The notes below the pieces were generated by a model. That model saw nothing but the letters and a program-made list of their open reading frames with translations, made no database searches and was not told the DNA's origin. A stretch of DNA of 64,000 nt from DATARH01 sp035534855 (GTDB taxonomy: Bacteria > Pseudomonadota > Alphaproteobacteria > ATCC43930 > CGMCC-115725). The position numbers were made by a program, and so were the translations under genes. Every line of letters starts with the position of its first letter. Within the stretch, counting starts at the first letter, position 1. Positions 17,041 through 26,223 of this stretch are shown here, one piece after another. The stretch is from assembly GCA_035534855.1 (NCBI GenBank), contig DATLRD010000115.1, positions 1 to 64,000 on the forward strand. The letters run 5' to 3'.

Positions 17041-18609
17041 GTGGTGCAGTCTTCGGGTTCTGGTGATCGGTCCGGTCGCGATGGGCCGGCCACGCTGCGG
17101 TTCAACCGCGCCATGATCACCGTGTCGATCACCTGCGCAACGATTATGCAGGGCGTCGACACGACGATCGCCAATGTCGCGCTGCCGCATATCCAGGGCA
17201 GCCTGTCGTGCTCGCAGGACCAGATTGCCTGGGTGGTGACCTCGTACATCGTCGCCGCGGCGATCATGACGCCGCTGACCGGCTGGCTCGCCGGGCGGTT
17301 CGGCATCAAATACGTGTTTCTGATCTCGGTCATCGGGTTCACGCTGGCCTCGGCGCTCTGCGGCTCCGCGACCAGCCTGCTGCAGCTCGTGTTTTACCGC
17401 ATCCTCCAGGGCATCTGCGGCGCCGCGCTGGTGCCGCTGTCGCAGTCGACGCTGCTGCAGACCAATCCGCCCGAGCGGCACGCGCGGGCGATGGCCGTGT
17501 GGGGTATCGGCACGATGCTGGGGCCGATCATCGGCCCGGCGCTGGGCGGCTGGCTGACCGATAATTTCACGTGGCGCTGGGTGTTTTACATCAACCTGCC
17601 GGTCGGCGTGGCGTGCACGCTCGGCATTGCGATCTTCATCCACGAGACGCGGCACGCCCACCGCGAGCGCTTTGACGTGTTCGGGTTCGCGATGCTGAGC
17701 CTGGCGGTCGGCGCGGTGCAGATGATGCTCGACCGCGGCGAATTGAAGGATTGGTTCGGGTCGCGGGAGATCTGGATCGAGGCGACGATCGCCGGGCTAT
17801 GCTTCTATCTGTTCGCGATCCACACCGCGACCGCGACCGCGCGCTCGTTCCTCAGCCGCGAACTGCTCAGGGACCCCAATTTCGTCGCCGGGATCGTGCT
17901 GATGTTTTTCGTCGGCATCATCCTCAACGGCACTATGGTGCTGCTGCCCACGATGATGCAGGTGATGCTGAACTATCCGGTCGTCACCGCCGGGTTCGTC
18001 ACGGCGCCGCGCGGGATCGGCACGCTGGTTGCGATGCTGTTCGTAGCGCGGCTGCTCGGCAAGGTCGACACCCGGCTGGTGATCTTCAGCGGGCTTGCGA
18101 TGGTCGCCGTGTCGCTGTGGCAGATGACGGGATTTTCGCTGAACATGGGCATGGGGCTGCTGCTTACCTCGGGGATCCTGCAGGGGTTCGGCCTCGGCTT
18201 TGTGTTCACGCCGCTGTCGGTCGTGACGTTTTCGACGCTGCCGCGCCACTACCTGACCCAGGGGACGGCATTGTTCAGCCTGATGCGCAACATCGGCGGC
18301 AGCGTCGGGGTATCGATCGTCGAGGCGCTGCTCATCCAGAACACGCAGATCGTGCATTCGCGGCTGGTCCAGAGCCTGCGGCCCGATAACCCACTGGTCC
18401 AGTCGCCGACGTTTCCCCACATCTACAGCCTGACCAACCCCAACGGGGTCGCCGCGCTCAACGCTGCGGTGACCCGCCAGGCGCAAATGATCGCCTATCT
18501 CGACAATTTCTATCTTATGGGGGTCATCATCGTCGTCTCGCTGCCGCTGCTTCTGCTGCTGCGCCGTCCGGTGCGTGCGGTCAAGGGGCCGGCGGTGGCG
18601 ATCGACTGA
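17041..18609 (+). CDS. DHA2-family MFS efflux transporter, copy 1
   Basis: A proton-driven multidrug exporter of the EmrB/QacA type with 14 expected membrane segments. Family signatures are MQGVDTTIANVALPHIQG (motif D region), GWLAGRFGIKYVFL (motif A) and GPIIGPALGGWLTD (motif C). I placed the start at the GTG at 17041, behind AAGGGCAGG; upstream in-frame starts lack a binding site. A nearly identical gene follows 26 bases later. No HlyD/EmrA fusion protein and no regulator gene lies beside the pair, which is unusual for EmrB types. Confidence 0.88.
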   Translation: MVQSSGSGDRSGRDGPATLRFNRAMITVSITCATIMQGVDTTIANVALPHIQGSLSCSQDQIAWVVTSYIVAAAIMTPLTGWLAGRFGIKYVFLISVIGFTLASALCGSATSLLQLVFYRILQGICGAALVPLSQSTLLQTNPPERHARAMAVWGIGTMLGPIIGPALGGWLTDNFTWRWVFYINLPVGVACTLGIAIFIHETRHAHRERFDVFGFAMLSLAVGAVQMMLDRGELKDWFGSREIWIEATIAGLCFYLFAIHTATATARSFLSRELLRDPNFVAGIVLMFFVGIILNGTMVLLPTMMQVMLNYPVVTAGFVTAPRGIGTLVAMLFVARLLGKVDTRLVIFSGLAMVAVSLWQMTGFSLNMGMGLLLTSGILQGFGLGFVFTPLSVVTFSTLPRHYLTQGTALFSLMRNIGGSVGVSIVEALLIQNTQIVHSRLVQSLRPDNPLVQSPTFPHIYSLTNPNGVAALNAAVTRQAQMIAYLDNFYLMGVIIVVSLPLLLLLRRPVRAVKGPAVAID

Positions 18610-18635
18610 CGCGAGGCCGGCCGGCAGCGCCCGCG

Positions 18636-20210
18636 ATGGCCGATGCGAGCAGCCTCGGAGCGGCGGGCCGGCCCGCCGCGGGCGCGGCGCCGCGGATCAA
18701 CCGCGGCGCCATCACCGCCTCGATCATGCTGGCGACGTTCATGCAGGGCGTCGACACGACGATCGCCAATGTCGCGCTGCCGCACATGCAGGGCAGCTTT
18801 TCGGTCGCCCAGGACCAGATTGCCTGGGTGGTGACCTCGTACATCGTCGCCGCGGCGATCATGACGCCGCTGACCGGCTGGCTCGCCGGGCGTTTCGGCA
18901 TCAAATACGTGTTTCTGATCTCGGTGATCGGCTTCACGGTGGCGTCGGCGCTGTGCGGCTCCGCAACCAGCCTTACCCAGATGGTGATCTACCGGTTGAT
19001 CCAGGGCGTGTGCGGCGCGGCGCTGGTGCCGCTGTCGCAATCGGTGCTGCTGCACATCAACCCGCCAGAGCGGCACGCCAAGGCGATGGCGGTGTGGGGC
19101 ATGGGCGTCATCCTCGGGCCGATCATCGGCCCAGCGCTCGGCGGCTGGCTGACCGAGGATTACAGCTGGCGCTGGGTATTCTACATCAACCTGCCGGTCG
19201 GAATTCTCGCGGCCACGGGGATCATGATCTTCATCCACGAGACGCGGCACGGCCGGCGCGACGCCTTCGACTTTTTCGGCTTCGCGGCGCTGAGCGTGGC
19301 GATCGGCGCATTGCAGATGCTGCTCGACCGTGGCGAGCAGCAGGACTGGTTCGGCTCGACCGAGATCTGGATCGAGGCGACGATCGCGCTGGTCGGCCTC
19401 TATCTCTTCATCGTGCACACGGCAACCGCCGGTGAGCGCTCGTTCCTCAACCGCGCGCTGCTCAAGGATGCCAACTGCGTCGCCGGCACGATTCTGATGT
19501 TCCTGATCGGCATCCCGCTCTACGGCTCGATGGTGCTGCTGCCGACGATGATGCAGACGCTCCTGAACTATCCGGTCGTCACTGCCGGGTTCGTCACGGC
19601 GCCGCGCGGCATCGGCACGATGATCGCAATGTTCCTGGTCGCGCGAATAATCGGCAAGTTCGACATCCGTCTGATCATCCTCGGCGGGCTGCTGCTGACC
19701 GCCTTGGCGCTGTGGCAGATGACCGGGTTTTCGCTGCAGATGGGCATGGGCCCGCTGATTACGACCGGGCTGCTGCAAGGATTCGGCCTGGGGTTTGTGT
19801 TTACTCCGCTTTCGGTCGTGACCTTTTCGACGCTGCCGCGGCAGGTGCTGACCCAGGGCACCGCGATCTTCAGCCTGATGCGCAATCTCGGCGGCAGCGT
19901 CGGCATCTCGGTGGTCGAGGCGCTGCTGGCCGAAAACACCCAGACCGTGCATTCGCAGCTGATCCAGCACGTGCGGCCCGACAACCCGGCGATGCTGTCG
20001 CGGCTGCACGTGCTGCCCTATAGCCTCAGCCTGTCCACGCCGAGCGGCGTCGCTGCGATCAACGCCGAGGTGACGCGGCAGGCGCAGATGATCGCCTATC
20101 TCGACGATTTCTACGTGATGGTGCTGGTCATCGTCGTGTCGCTGCCGTTCCTGCTCTTGCTGCGGCGCGCCAAGCGGGCGGCCAAGGGGCCAGTGGTGGC
20201 GATCGATTGA
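18636..20210 (+). CDS. DHA2-family MFS efflux transporter, copy 2
   Basis: The 524-residue paralog of the preceding transporter, with the same motifs (MQGVDTTIANVALPHMQG, GWLAGRFGIKYVFL, GPIIGPALGGWLTE) and the same C-terminus (VVAID against AVAID). It starts at an ATG after a Pro/Ala/Gly-rich N-terminal tail. The pair must come from a tandem duplication: whole stretches are identical at DNA level, while loops after segment 6 and near the C-terminus differ. The two pumps may have different substrates or form a pair. The substrate cannot be told. Confidence 0.88.
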   Translation: MADASSLGAAGRPAAGAAPRINRGAITASIMLATFMQGVDTTIANVALPHMQGSFSVAQDQIAWVVTSYIVAAAIMTPLTGWLAGRFGIKYVFLISVIGFTVASALCGSATSLTQMVIYRLIQGVCGAALVPLSQSVLLHINPPERHAKAMAVWGMGVILGPIIGPALGGWLTEDYSWRWVFYINLPVGILAATGIMIFIHETRHGRRDAFDFFGFAALSVAIGALQMLLDRGEQQDWFGSTEIWIEATIALVGLYLFIVHTATAGERSFLNRALLKDANCVAGTILMFLIGIPLYGSMVLLPTMMQTLLNYPVVTAGFVTAPRGIGTMIAMFLVARIIGKFDIRLIILGGLLLTALALWQMTGFSLQMGMGPLITTGLLQGFGLGFVFTPLSVVTFSTLPRQVLTQGTAIFSLMRNLGGSVGISVVEALLAENTQTVHSQLIQHVRPDNPAMLSRLHVLPYSLSLSTPSGVAAINAEVTRQAQMIAYLDDFYVMVLVIVVSLPFLLLLRRAKRAAKGPVVAID

Positions 20211-20376
20211 GGCGGCAAAGCCTGCCGCGGCGCACCCCCGCTTGCTTGACGGGGTGCGATGCCGGGTCTACCGTCGGCGGCGGATCGTCGCATGCACCGC
20301 AAAACCGCCAAGATGGCGCGCGAGGCGGCGGCGTTCGGCGCGGCGCCGCAGCGGGCGGCGGCCGGGTAATCAGCGC

Positions 20377-20463
20377 GTCATTGCGAGCGCGGCGAAGGGA
20401 TCCCTCCAAGAGGCACGCGAAACGCCCGTGAGATAGCTTCGTCGCTCCGCTCCTCGCAATGAC
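20377..20463. repeat. REP-like intergenic palindromic element
   Basis: The arms GTCATTGCGAG (20377-20387) and CTCGCAATGAC (20453-20463) are perfect inverted repeats around a core with further partial pairing (GCGGCGAAGGGATCC, then CGTCGCTCCGCTC). Elements with these arms are widespread between genes in alphaproteobacteria. It ends 21 bases before the next start codon. No transposase is visible nearby. Confidence 0.7.
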
Positions 20464-20484
20464 ATGAACAGAGGGAGGAAGAGC

Positions 20485-21630
20485 ATGGCGTCGTGGAAAC
20501 TGATCTCGGCGGATTCCCATATCGTCGAGCCGCCGGATATGTATGCCGACCGCATCGAGCCGCGATTTCGCAACCGGGCGCCGCGCATGGAGCGGCGCAA
20601 GACCCCGGCCGGCCGCGAATACGACGCCTGGATGCTCGACGGCCAGCAGGTCGGCACGCTCGGCGCCGTGATGCAGGCCGGGCAGCGCTTCGAGGACCCG
20701 TCGCAGATCGATTTCCTCGGCGTGTGGGAGGATGTGCGCAAGGGCGCCTATACCGCCGACGCGATGCTTGCCGAAAACGAGGAAGACGGCATCTGGGGTT
20801 CGGTGCTGCAACCGAGCCAGGGCCTGTTCTGGTACCGCGTGCCCGACAGCGCGCTGCTCTCCGAAATCTGCCGCGTCTACAACGACTGGATCGCCGATTT
20901 CTGCCGGCCGCACAGCGACCGGCTCAAGGGCATCGCGATGCTCAACCCTGATGACCCCGATGCCGCCGCCAAGGAGTTGGAGCGCTGCGTCAAGCTGGGC
21001 CTCGTCGGCTCGTTCATCCCGGTCGCGCCGCTGCCCGACAAGCCGTACAGCAGCCCGCTCTACGACCGGTTCTGGGCGACCGCGCAGGAATTGAACCACC
21101 CGCTCCTGATGCATATCGGCACGCCGCGCCACGGGGTGCCGGCCAACGAGTTCACGATGGACCTGACGGAGCTGACCGGCGCGGGGCGCTCGACCACCGA
21201 TTACTGGGTACGCTACTCGCTCGGCTCGATGGTGTTCGCCGGCGTCTTCGACCGCTTCCCCGGGCTGAAGATCGGCTCGGTCGAGCACGAGGCGGCGTGG
21301 ATCCCGCACTGGCTGAAGCAGATGGACTTCACCTATGTCGAGCGGCCGGTGTTCACCAAGGGCTGGAAGTCCAAGGACGGGCTGATGCCGAGCGACTATT
21401 GGAAGCGCAATATGTTCGTCGAGTTCATGGAAGACGACCTCGGGGTCAAGCTGCGCGACCATATCGGCGTCGAGAACATGCTGTGGGGCAGCGACTACCC
21501 GCACGCTGAGGCGACCTTCCCGCGCTCGCAGCAATTCATCCAGCGAATGTTCGCCGGCGTGCCCGAGGCTGATCTGCAGAAGATCACCGCAACCAACGCC
21601 GCCCGGATGTTCGGGTTTGGCGTGAACTAG
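20485..21630 (+). CDS. Amidohydrolase-2 family metal-dependent hydrolase/decarboxylase
   Basis: A TIM-barrel enzyme related to ACMSD and resorcylate-type decarboxylases. The 381-residue product has the metal motif ADSHIVEP (Asp10, His12), a barrel His in LLMHIGTPRHG, and the C-terminal GSDYPHAEATFP with the metal Asp. The ATG at 20485 follows GGGAGGAAG and is preferred over an ATG seven codons upstream. A Rieske ferredoxin gene follows, which suggests an oxygenase-linked pathway for an aromatic acid. The substrate is unknown. Confidence 0.82.
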   Translation: MASWKLISADSHIVEPPDMYADRIEPRFRNRAPRMERRKTPAGREYDAWMLDGQQVGTLGAVMQAGQRFEDPSQIDFLGVWEDVRKGAYTADAMLAENEEDGIWGSVLQPSQGLFWYRVPDSALLSEICRVYNDWIADFCRPHSDRLKGIAMLNPDDPDAAAKELERCVKLGLVGSFIPVAPLPDKPYSSPLYDRFWATAQELNHPLLMHIGTPRHGVPANEFTMDLTELTGAGRSTTDYWVRYSLGSMVFAGVFDRFPGLKIGSVEHEAAWIPHWLKQMDFTYVERPVFTKGWKSKDGLMPSDYWKRNMFVEFMEDDLGVKLRDHIGVENMLWGSDYPHAEATFPRSQQFIQRMFAGVPEADLQKITATNAARMFGFGVN

Positions 21631-21668
21631 CCCTCACCCGGCTCCCCCGGCTGCCGCCGGAATCACCA

Positions 21669-21693
21669 CCCTCTCCCGCTTTGCGGGAGAGGG
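21669..21693. repeat. Short perfect hairpin, REP-like
   Basis: CCCTCTCCCGC (21669-21679) and its exact complement (21683-21693) around a TTT loop. It is flanked by CCCTCACCC and GGGTGAGGG, making a nested palindrome. A close relative lies at 56125-56150. Confidence 0.65.
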
Positions 21694-21740
21694 AAGGGGG
21701 CCGCGCCGCAGGCGCGGGAGGGTGAGGGGAGGCGCGTCTC

Positions 21741-22052
21741 ATGTCCGATAATTTCGTCCCCGTCGCCCAGGCTGCCGATATCGCGCCGGGCCAGATGATC
21801 CGCGTCGCGGTCGACGGCGTGCCGGTGATGCTGGCCAATGTCGACGGCGCATTTTACGCGCTGCGCGATGTCTGCGGCCACCGCAACGCGCCGCTGTCGC
21901 GCGGCAGGCTCGATGGCTGCCAGATCGAATGCCCGCTGCATTTCGCGCTGTTCGACGTGCGCACCGGCCGATTCATCGACGGGCCGCTGTCGGCCGATGT
22001 GGCGGCCTACGAGGTGCGGGTCGAGGCCGGCACGGTCTTCGTCAGGCGGTGA
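21741..22052 (+). CDS. Rieske [2Fe-2S] ferredoxin
   Basis: A soluble electron carrier of the bacterial dioxygenase type, passing electrons from a reductase to an oxygenase. The 103-residue product has the paired motifs CGHRNAPLSRG (Cys45, His47) and CPLHFALFD (Cys64, His67). The length and lack of a membrane anchor fit NirD/BphF-like ferredoxins. No terminal oxygenase or reductase gene is adjacent. The amidohydrolase upstream is the only likely partner, so the electron acceptor is open. Confidence 0.9.
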   Translation: MSDNFVPVAQAADIAPGQMIRVAVDGVPVMLANVDGAFYALRDVCGHRNAPLSRGRLDGCQIECPLHFALFDVRTGRFIDGPLSADVAAYEVRVEAGTVFVRR

Positions 22053-22081
22053 GGCTGCGGCCCGGCGTAGAGTTCGCCACC

Positions 22082-23317
22082 TCAAGCGTGCGCCGCGGTT
22101 TCCCGGATCAGTCCGTCCACGGCGGCAAAATGATCTTCCCAGCGCGCCGGCCGCCAGCGGGAGAGGCGCTCGAGCTGGGCGGCGCGACGCGGCGATTGCT
22201 CAGCCGCGTAGTCGAGGATGGCGGCGCGCCAGCCGAGGCCGTCGAGCGGGTCGAAGAATTCCGGGATGCCGGCGCCGGTCTCGCGCAATGCCGGGATGTC
22301 GCTGCACAGCGCCGGTAGGCCCAGCGTGAACCCCTCGATCAGCGGAAAACCGAACCCCTCGGCGAACGAGGGGAGCAGCATTGCGCGGGCGCCGCGCAGC
22401 AGCCGCACCATCGCCGCGTCCGACAGCTCGTTGTGCTCGATGACCACGCCGCGCAGGGCCGGGCAGCGCTCGAGCATGTCGACCACGTTCTCGGCCTCCC
22501 AGCCGCGCTGCCCGATCAGCACCAGAAGCGGTGCCGCCTCTCCCAGCTCCTCGGCCATGGCCCGCCACAGATTGAGCAGCAGCAGGTGGTTTTTACGCGC
22601 CTCGATCGTGCTGACATAGACGAAATAGGGCCGTTTCAGCGTCGCGGGCGGCTCGTTCGGCAGGGCCTGCAGGTCGGTGCCGAACGGCGCTACCAGCACC
22701 GGCGGGTGGCGCCGGGCGCGATCGAGATGCGGCAGCAGCGTGTCGCGGGTCACCGCCGAGTTGACGATGATCGCGTCGGCGAGCTGGGCGGCGGTCTCGA
22801 TGCGGCGGCGATGCTGGTCGCTTTGCCCGGGCTTGGCGTATTCCGGGTAAAGCACCGGGATCAGGTCGTGGATCAGGCAGATGAACCGGGCTGCCGCGCG
22901 TTCCTTGAGCCGCGCGATGGCGCGCCGCTGCTCGAGATGATGGTGCGAAACCAGCAGATAGACCGGCGTTCCACCGCGGTTTCTGAGGCGGGCGGCCAGC
23001 GTGGCTTCGCCCTGCAGAATCAGGCTGGCGCGCAGCTTGCGCGACAGGCGCTGCATCGTGCGGGCCCGATCCGGAGGGGCCGGCCCGCCACGCCAGGAAG
23101 CCGCGGTCGCGGATATCAGGGCTTCGGCGCCCTCGCGCGGCAACAGCCCGATCGAGCCGAGCGGGGTGCTCGCGCTGAAGCACGACACCGGCCCGGCCTT
23201 CAGCCGGTGCTCGGCATAGGCCAGCTCGACCCGATCGATTCCGGTCGCGGTCTCGCGTCCGGCACGTGCCAGGAGGCGCGACAGATCCAGTGCGACCGGC
23301 GGCGTCGGTTCTATCAC
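22082..23317 (-). CDS. Glycosyltransferase family 4 protein
   Basis: Transfers a sugar from a nucleotide-sugar donor, probably in exopolysaccharide assembly. The 411-residue GT-B protein has an N-terminal acceptor domain and a C-terminal donor domain. The donor domain carries the retaining-GT signature EGFGFPLIEGFTLGLPALCS (about 325-345) and an HNELSD strand. The GTG start at 23317 has no clear binding site. It lies downstream of a Wza-type export gene, which supports a role in surface polysaccharide. Confidence 0.85.
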   Translation of the reverse strand: MIEPTPPVALDLSRLLARAGRETATGIDRVELAYAEHRLKAGPVSCFSASTPLGSIGLLPREGAEALISATAASWRGGPAPPDRARTMQRLSRKLRASLILQGEATLAARLRNRGGTPVYLLVSHHHLEQRRAIARLKERAAARFICLIHDLIPVLYPEYAKPGQSDQHRRRIETAAQLADAIIVNSAVTRDTLLPHLDRARRHPPVLVAPFGTDLQALPNEPPATLKRPYFVYVSTIEARKNHLLLLNLWRAMAEELGEAAPLLVLIGQRGWEAENVVDMLERCPALRGVVIEHNELSDAAMVRLLRGARAMLLPSFAEGFGFPLIEGFTLGLPALCSDIPALRETGAGIPEFFDPLDGLGWRAAILDYAAEQSPRRAAQLERLSRWRPARWEDHFAAVDGLIRETAAHA

Positions 23318-23436
23318 GCAAAACGACCGGGCGGCGCCCAGGTCGACAAAGCAGGGGTCAGGCGCACGGTAAGCTTTCGTATTGCCCGCCGTTGCGGCGC
23401 CGGCCGATCGGCTGGCCGACGCCCGCGGTCAAACGG

Positions 23437-24597
23437 TCACGGGGTCGCGTTCTTGACCACGATGCCGGTGATGACCGGGCCGGTCAACGTGTTCAGCAAT
23501 GTGAAGAACTTTTGCATTTCGTTGAGGTCGGCATTGGCCACATAGATGATGTCCTTGTTTTTCACAGGGAATTCCTGCGCGAGGAAATACGCCTTCGCAT
23601 CGCTCATGTTGAGCCGGTAGACCACCGGCGAGGTGCCGTCCGGCCCGTTGCCGAGCACCGGGCGGCCCAGCGCCCTAACCACCGTCGGAGGCTCGAAGCG
23701 GAACAGGAACACGCCGGCAGGATCGGAGCGCATGTCCTGCAGTCCGCCGGCGCGCGCCAGCGCCTCGACCAGCGTCAGGCGCTCCGACGGGAAATTGACC
23801 TGCGAGTTGGCGCCCGTCGCCCCGAACACGGTGAAGGTTTGCGGCCGGCGCACCAGCGTCAGCACGTCGCCCGGCTGGGCATAGATGTTTTCGGCCGGGT
23901 CGGAGACCAGCGCCTCCATCGGGATGGTCGCGGTGATCCCGCCGCGCGACAGCCGCACATAGGTCTCGTAAAGCGGCGAGCGTGCGCCGCCGGCCTCGGC
24001 GATCACGTCGAGCAGGCGGTCGCCTTTCGGTGACAGCGGAATTCGCGCGCCCTTGATGACCTCGCCGGTCACCGTGACCGAATTGGTCATGCTCTTCGCG
24101 ATCGTGACGATGACCTGCGGCTCGATCGCCTTGTCGGCGAGTCGCGCCTCGATCATGTGCTGGACCTCGATCGGCAGCTTGCCGACGACCGGAATGCGGC
24201 CGGCAAACGGCACGGTAATCGAGCCGTCGCGGCCGACGACCTGCTCGGGGATCGTCACGCTGCGCGAGCCGGCCGACACTTGGTCGGTGGGTGAGGCGCT
24301 GAACAGCCCGCCGCCGGCGGCCTCCCATATCGAGACGACGACGCTGTCGCCGATGCCGATCCGGGCCTGGGGAGGGGTGCCGTATTTCTTGAAGCGGGCG
24401 TGAAAGCTGTCGTGCGGCGCGGCGTTCAGCGTCGAAACCACGTTGCTGTCGACGTCGACGAGGTCGAACTGCGTCTTGTGGTTCTGGACCTCCTGCTTGA
24501 GGACCTCGCTGGTCGTCGGGCCGGCGGTGGGCAGAGTTCCGCAACCGGATAGCACCATGGCTGCGGCCAGGGCGAGCGGAGCGAGGATGGTTCTCAT
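23437..24597 (-). CDS. Wza-like polysaccharide export outer-membrane lipoprotein
   Basis: Probably forms the outer-membrane channel for capsule or exopolysaccharide. The 386-residue precursor has a lipoprotein signal peptide (MRTILAPLALAAAMVLSGCG, lipidated Cys19). It then has a Poly_export domain (about 75-185: IGIGDSVVVSIWEA, then GRDGSITVPFAG) and SLBB-type repeats (VTVTGEVIKGARIPL, then FTVFGATGANSQVNFP). The C-terminal hydrophobic helix (LLNTLTGPVITGIVV) may cross the outer membrane. No Wzc kinase or Wzx/Wzy gene is present here; these must be elsewhere. Confidence 0.9.
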   Translation of the reverse strand: MRTILAPLALAAAMVLSGCGTLPTAGPTTSEVLKQEVQNHKTQFDLVDVDSNVVSTLNAAPHDSFHARFKKYGTPPQARIGIGDSVVVSIWEAAGGGLFSASPTDQVSAGSRSVTIPEQVVGRDGSITVPFAGRIPVVGKLPIEVQHMIEARLADKAIEPQVIVTIAKSMTNSVTVTGEVIKGARIPLSPKGDRLLDVIAEAGGARSPLYETYVRLSRGGITATIPMEALVSDPAENIYAQPGDVLTLVRRPQTFTVFGATGANSQVNFPSERLTLVEALARAGGLQDMRSDPAGVFLFRFEPPTVVRALGRPVLGNGPDGTSPVVYRLNMSDAKAYFLAQEFPVKNKDIIYVANADLNEMQKFFTLLNTLTGPVITGIVVKNATP

Positions 24598-24769
24598 CGC
24601 GCCGGGCGCCTCGTTGCCGACGGCGCCCCGTCACCCTGTCGAACGCGTTCCCCCTGCATCCCCCATGCCCCATTGCCGTGACGTGCAACGCAAACGGGCG
24701 ATGCCGGGGCCGCCGTCGGCGGCCACCTCGATCCCGTCTTGCCTAACGTGCAGGATCGTGGGTTCCGGG

Positions 24770-25294
24770 TCAAACGACCTGTAGTGCGGTCGCGATCAGG
24801 CGCGAGGCATAGATCCCCATCCACCCGGCGGGATCAAGCCAGCCCTTTTCGTTGCGCGGTGGTTGGATCGCCCGGATATGCGCGTCGGTGATCTCCGACA
24901 GGTGCTCGATGACCCGCGGCGGGTCGGTTTCGGTCGACCAGAAAAAGCGGGTGATGCCGCCAACCTCGTGCTTGGCGATCAGACAGTTCGGCGCCCGCCC
25001 TTCGGTGCTGTACAGACCGATGGCCGAATAGCTGTCCTGGTGACTGACGATCATCACCCCTTCCGTGCCCGGAAATGCGTACTTCATCGCCGAGAACCAG
25101 CGGCAAAGGGCCGCCAACTCCCCCTCGGTGAATTCGTACGATTGCGGCCGCAAAAAGGTCCCTGCTTCCACCTTCTTGGCAGTGGCTCGCAGGGACAGCG
25201 GAAAGGCAATGACATTGGTTTGCTCGGACACGTCGCCCACTTCGCCCCCAATGATCGAGCCCGTCTCTCTCCGGGCATCCCCCGACGCAGCCAT
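24770..25294 (-). CDS. Hypothetical protein in the polysaccharide region
   Basis: 174 residues, not recognised. It is mixed alpha/beta without signal peptide or membrane segments; notable stretches are EGELAALCRWFSAMKYAFP, a central VSHQDSYSAIGLYS and a C-terminal GWMGIYASRLIATAL. The ATG at 25294 is chosen over an upstream TTG (25315); neither has a good binding site. Coding is supported by protein-like composition against Arg/Pro-rich alternatives on the other strand. It precedes the export lipoprotein gene in the same direction but with a 172-base gap. Confidence 0.6.
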   Translation of the reverse strand: MAASGDARRETGSIIGGEVGDVSEQTNVIAFPLSLRATAKKVEAGTFLRPQSYEFTEGELAALCRWFSAMKYAFPGTEGVMIVSHQDSYSAIGLYSTEGRAPNCLIAKHEVGGITRFFWSTETDPPRVIEHLSEITDAHIRAIQPPRNEKGWLDPAGWMGIYASRLIATALQVV

Positions 25295-25315
25295 GACCGC
25301 GCCGACTTCTGACAA

Positions 25316-25623
25316 ACCGAATAGTCGAGTTTTTGCCGGTTACTATTCTAATTCTGGTCGATACAGTTCCCGGTGCGAACTGACCTGACCAATACAATGG
25401 AGGGATCATTTCGAGTCAATTGAGGCGGTGGCAGCCCTCGGTTTTTCGCGATCGATGTGCCCTTTAAGCAACAGTGGCAAAAAGGCGACAAGTTGCGAAA
25501 CCAATGGTTTATGCCGCACGCGCGGGGCCGCCGCCGGCGCACGGCGCCGGCCCGGACGGGATGATGCTCGGCTGTTGGCCGAGCGAGGTAAAGAATACGC
25601 GCGTGACGCGCGCGAGAGGGGGG
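25316..25623. other. Intergenic region with a small hairpin
   Basis: 308 bases between the unknown protein's start and the RlpA-like stop. The perfect 7-bp hairpin GCTCGGC/GCCGAGC (25566-25584, loop TGTTG) lies 40 bases beyond the RlpA-like stop and may terminate that gene. The 25320-25390 part is AT-richer and probably holds the promoter of the minus-strand gene. I saw no gene. Confidence 0.4.
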
Positions 25624-26223
25624 TTACTGCGGGGCGGAAGCCACGAGGGCAACCGGTTCGACCTCTACCGGAACGATGCCGGCGCGAACCATGCGAAGTT
25701 CTGCCGCGGCGCTCGGTGACAGATCGATGACCAGCCGGTGGCTTGACGGGCCACGGTCGGTGACGCGGACGATGACCGACCGCCCGTTGTCGAGATTGGT
25801 GACGCGGGCGAGCGAGTCGAGGGGCAGGGAGCGATGCGCGGCGGTGTCATGGATCGTGTCGAGCCGCACGCCGCTTGCGGTGCGTCGGCCGACGTGGCGC
25901 CCGCCATACCAGGATGCCTCGCCGATCTCCGTCGCGCCGATCTGGCGCACCCGCCCGATGAGGTGGTCCTCGCCCCCGCGCTTTGCGGCGGCTGGGCGAC
26001 GGCGCGCTAGCCGACGGCGCTCGGCGGCATGCATTGCGACCTTGGTGTGCAGACGGCGGTGCTGCTCGGAGAGCCGGACCGCCTTGGCTTTCGCCTCGGC
26101 GAGATGGTGCTTCTTGGCGCGATGCGATTGATCTTCGGCGAGCGCCGGTTTGGTCACCGCCTCGCTGGAAATCACCAACAGCGCAAGCGAGAATCCAATG
26201 GTGTGCCGCAACCGCATCGGCAT
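25624..26223 (-). CDS. RlpA-like septal ring/peptidoglycan protein
   Basis: A double-psi beta-barrel protein of the RlpA family, some members of which cleave naked glycan strands in peptidoglycan. The 199-residue precursor has a signal peptide (about 1-29, LALLVISSEAVTKPALA), a basic helical linker (about 33-85, many His/Lys/Arg) and the barrel: GEASWYGGRHVGRRTASG, TNLDNGRSVIVRVTDRGP, then IDLSPSAAAEL. There is no SPOR domain, so septal targeting is uncertain. ATG 26223 follows GGAGACGC. The His-rich linker is unusual. Confidence 0.82.
   Translation of the reverse strand: MPMRLRHTIGFSLALLVISSEAVTKPALAEDQSHRAKKHHLAEAKAKAVRLSEQHRRLHTKVAMHAAERRRLARRRPAAAKRGGEDHLIGRVRQIGATEIGEASWYGGRHVGRRTASGVRLDTIHDTAAHRSLPLDSLARVTNLDNGRSVIVRVTDRGPSSHRLVIDLSPSAAAELRMVRAGIVPVEVEPVALVASAPQ

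Larger units (their letters stand above)
17041..20210 (+). repeat. Tandem duplication of MFS genes
   Basis: The two transporter genes align at a constant offset of 1595 bases through their N-terminal halves. An 83-base run (17215-17297 and 18810-18892) is identical, and a further 32-base run follows after one mismatch. Conservation is highest over motifs D and A. Confidence 0.85.

Noticed and set aside
20485..22052. Amidohydrolase plus Rieske ferredoxin as a complete ring-hydroxylating dioxygenase operon
   Set aside because: No oxygenase alpha or beta subunit and no reductase gene is adjacent.
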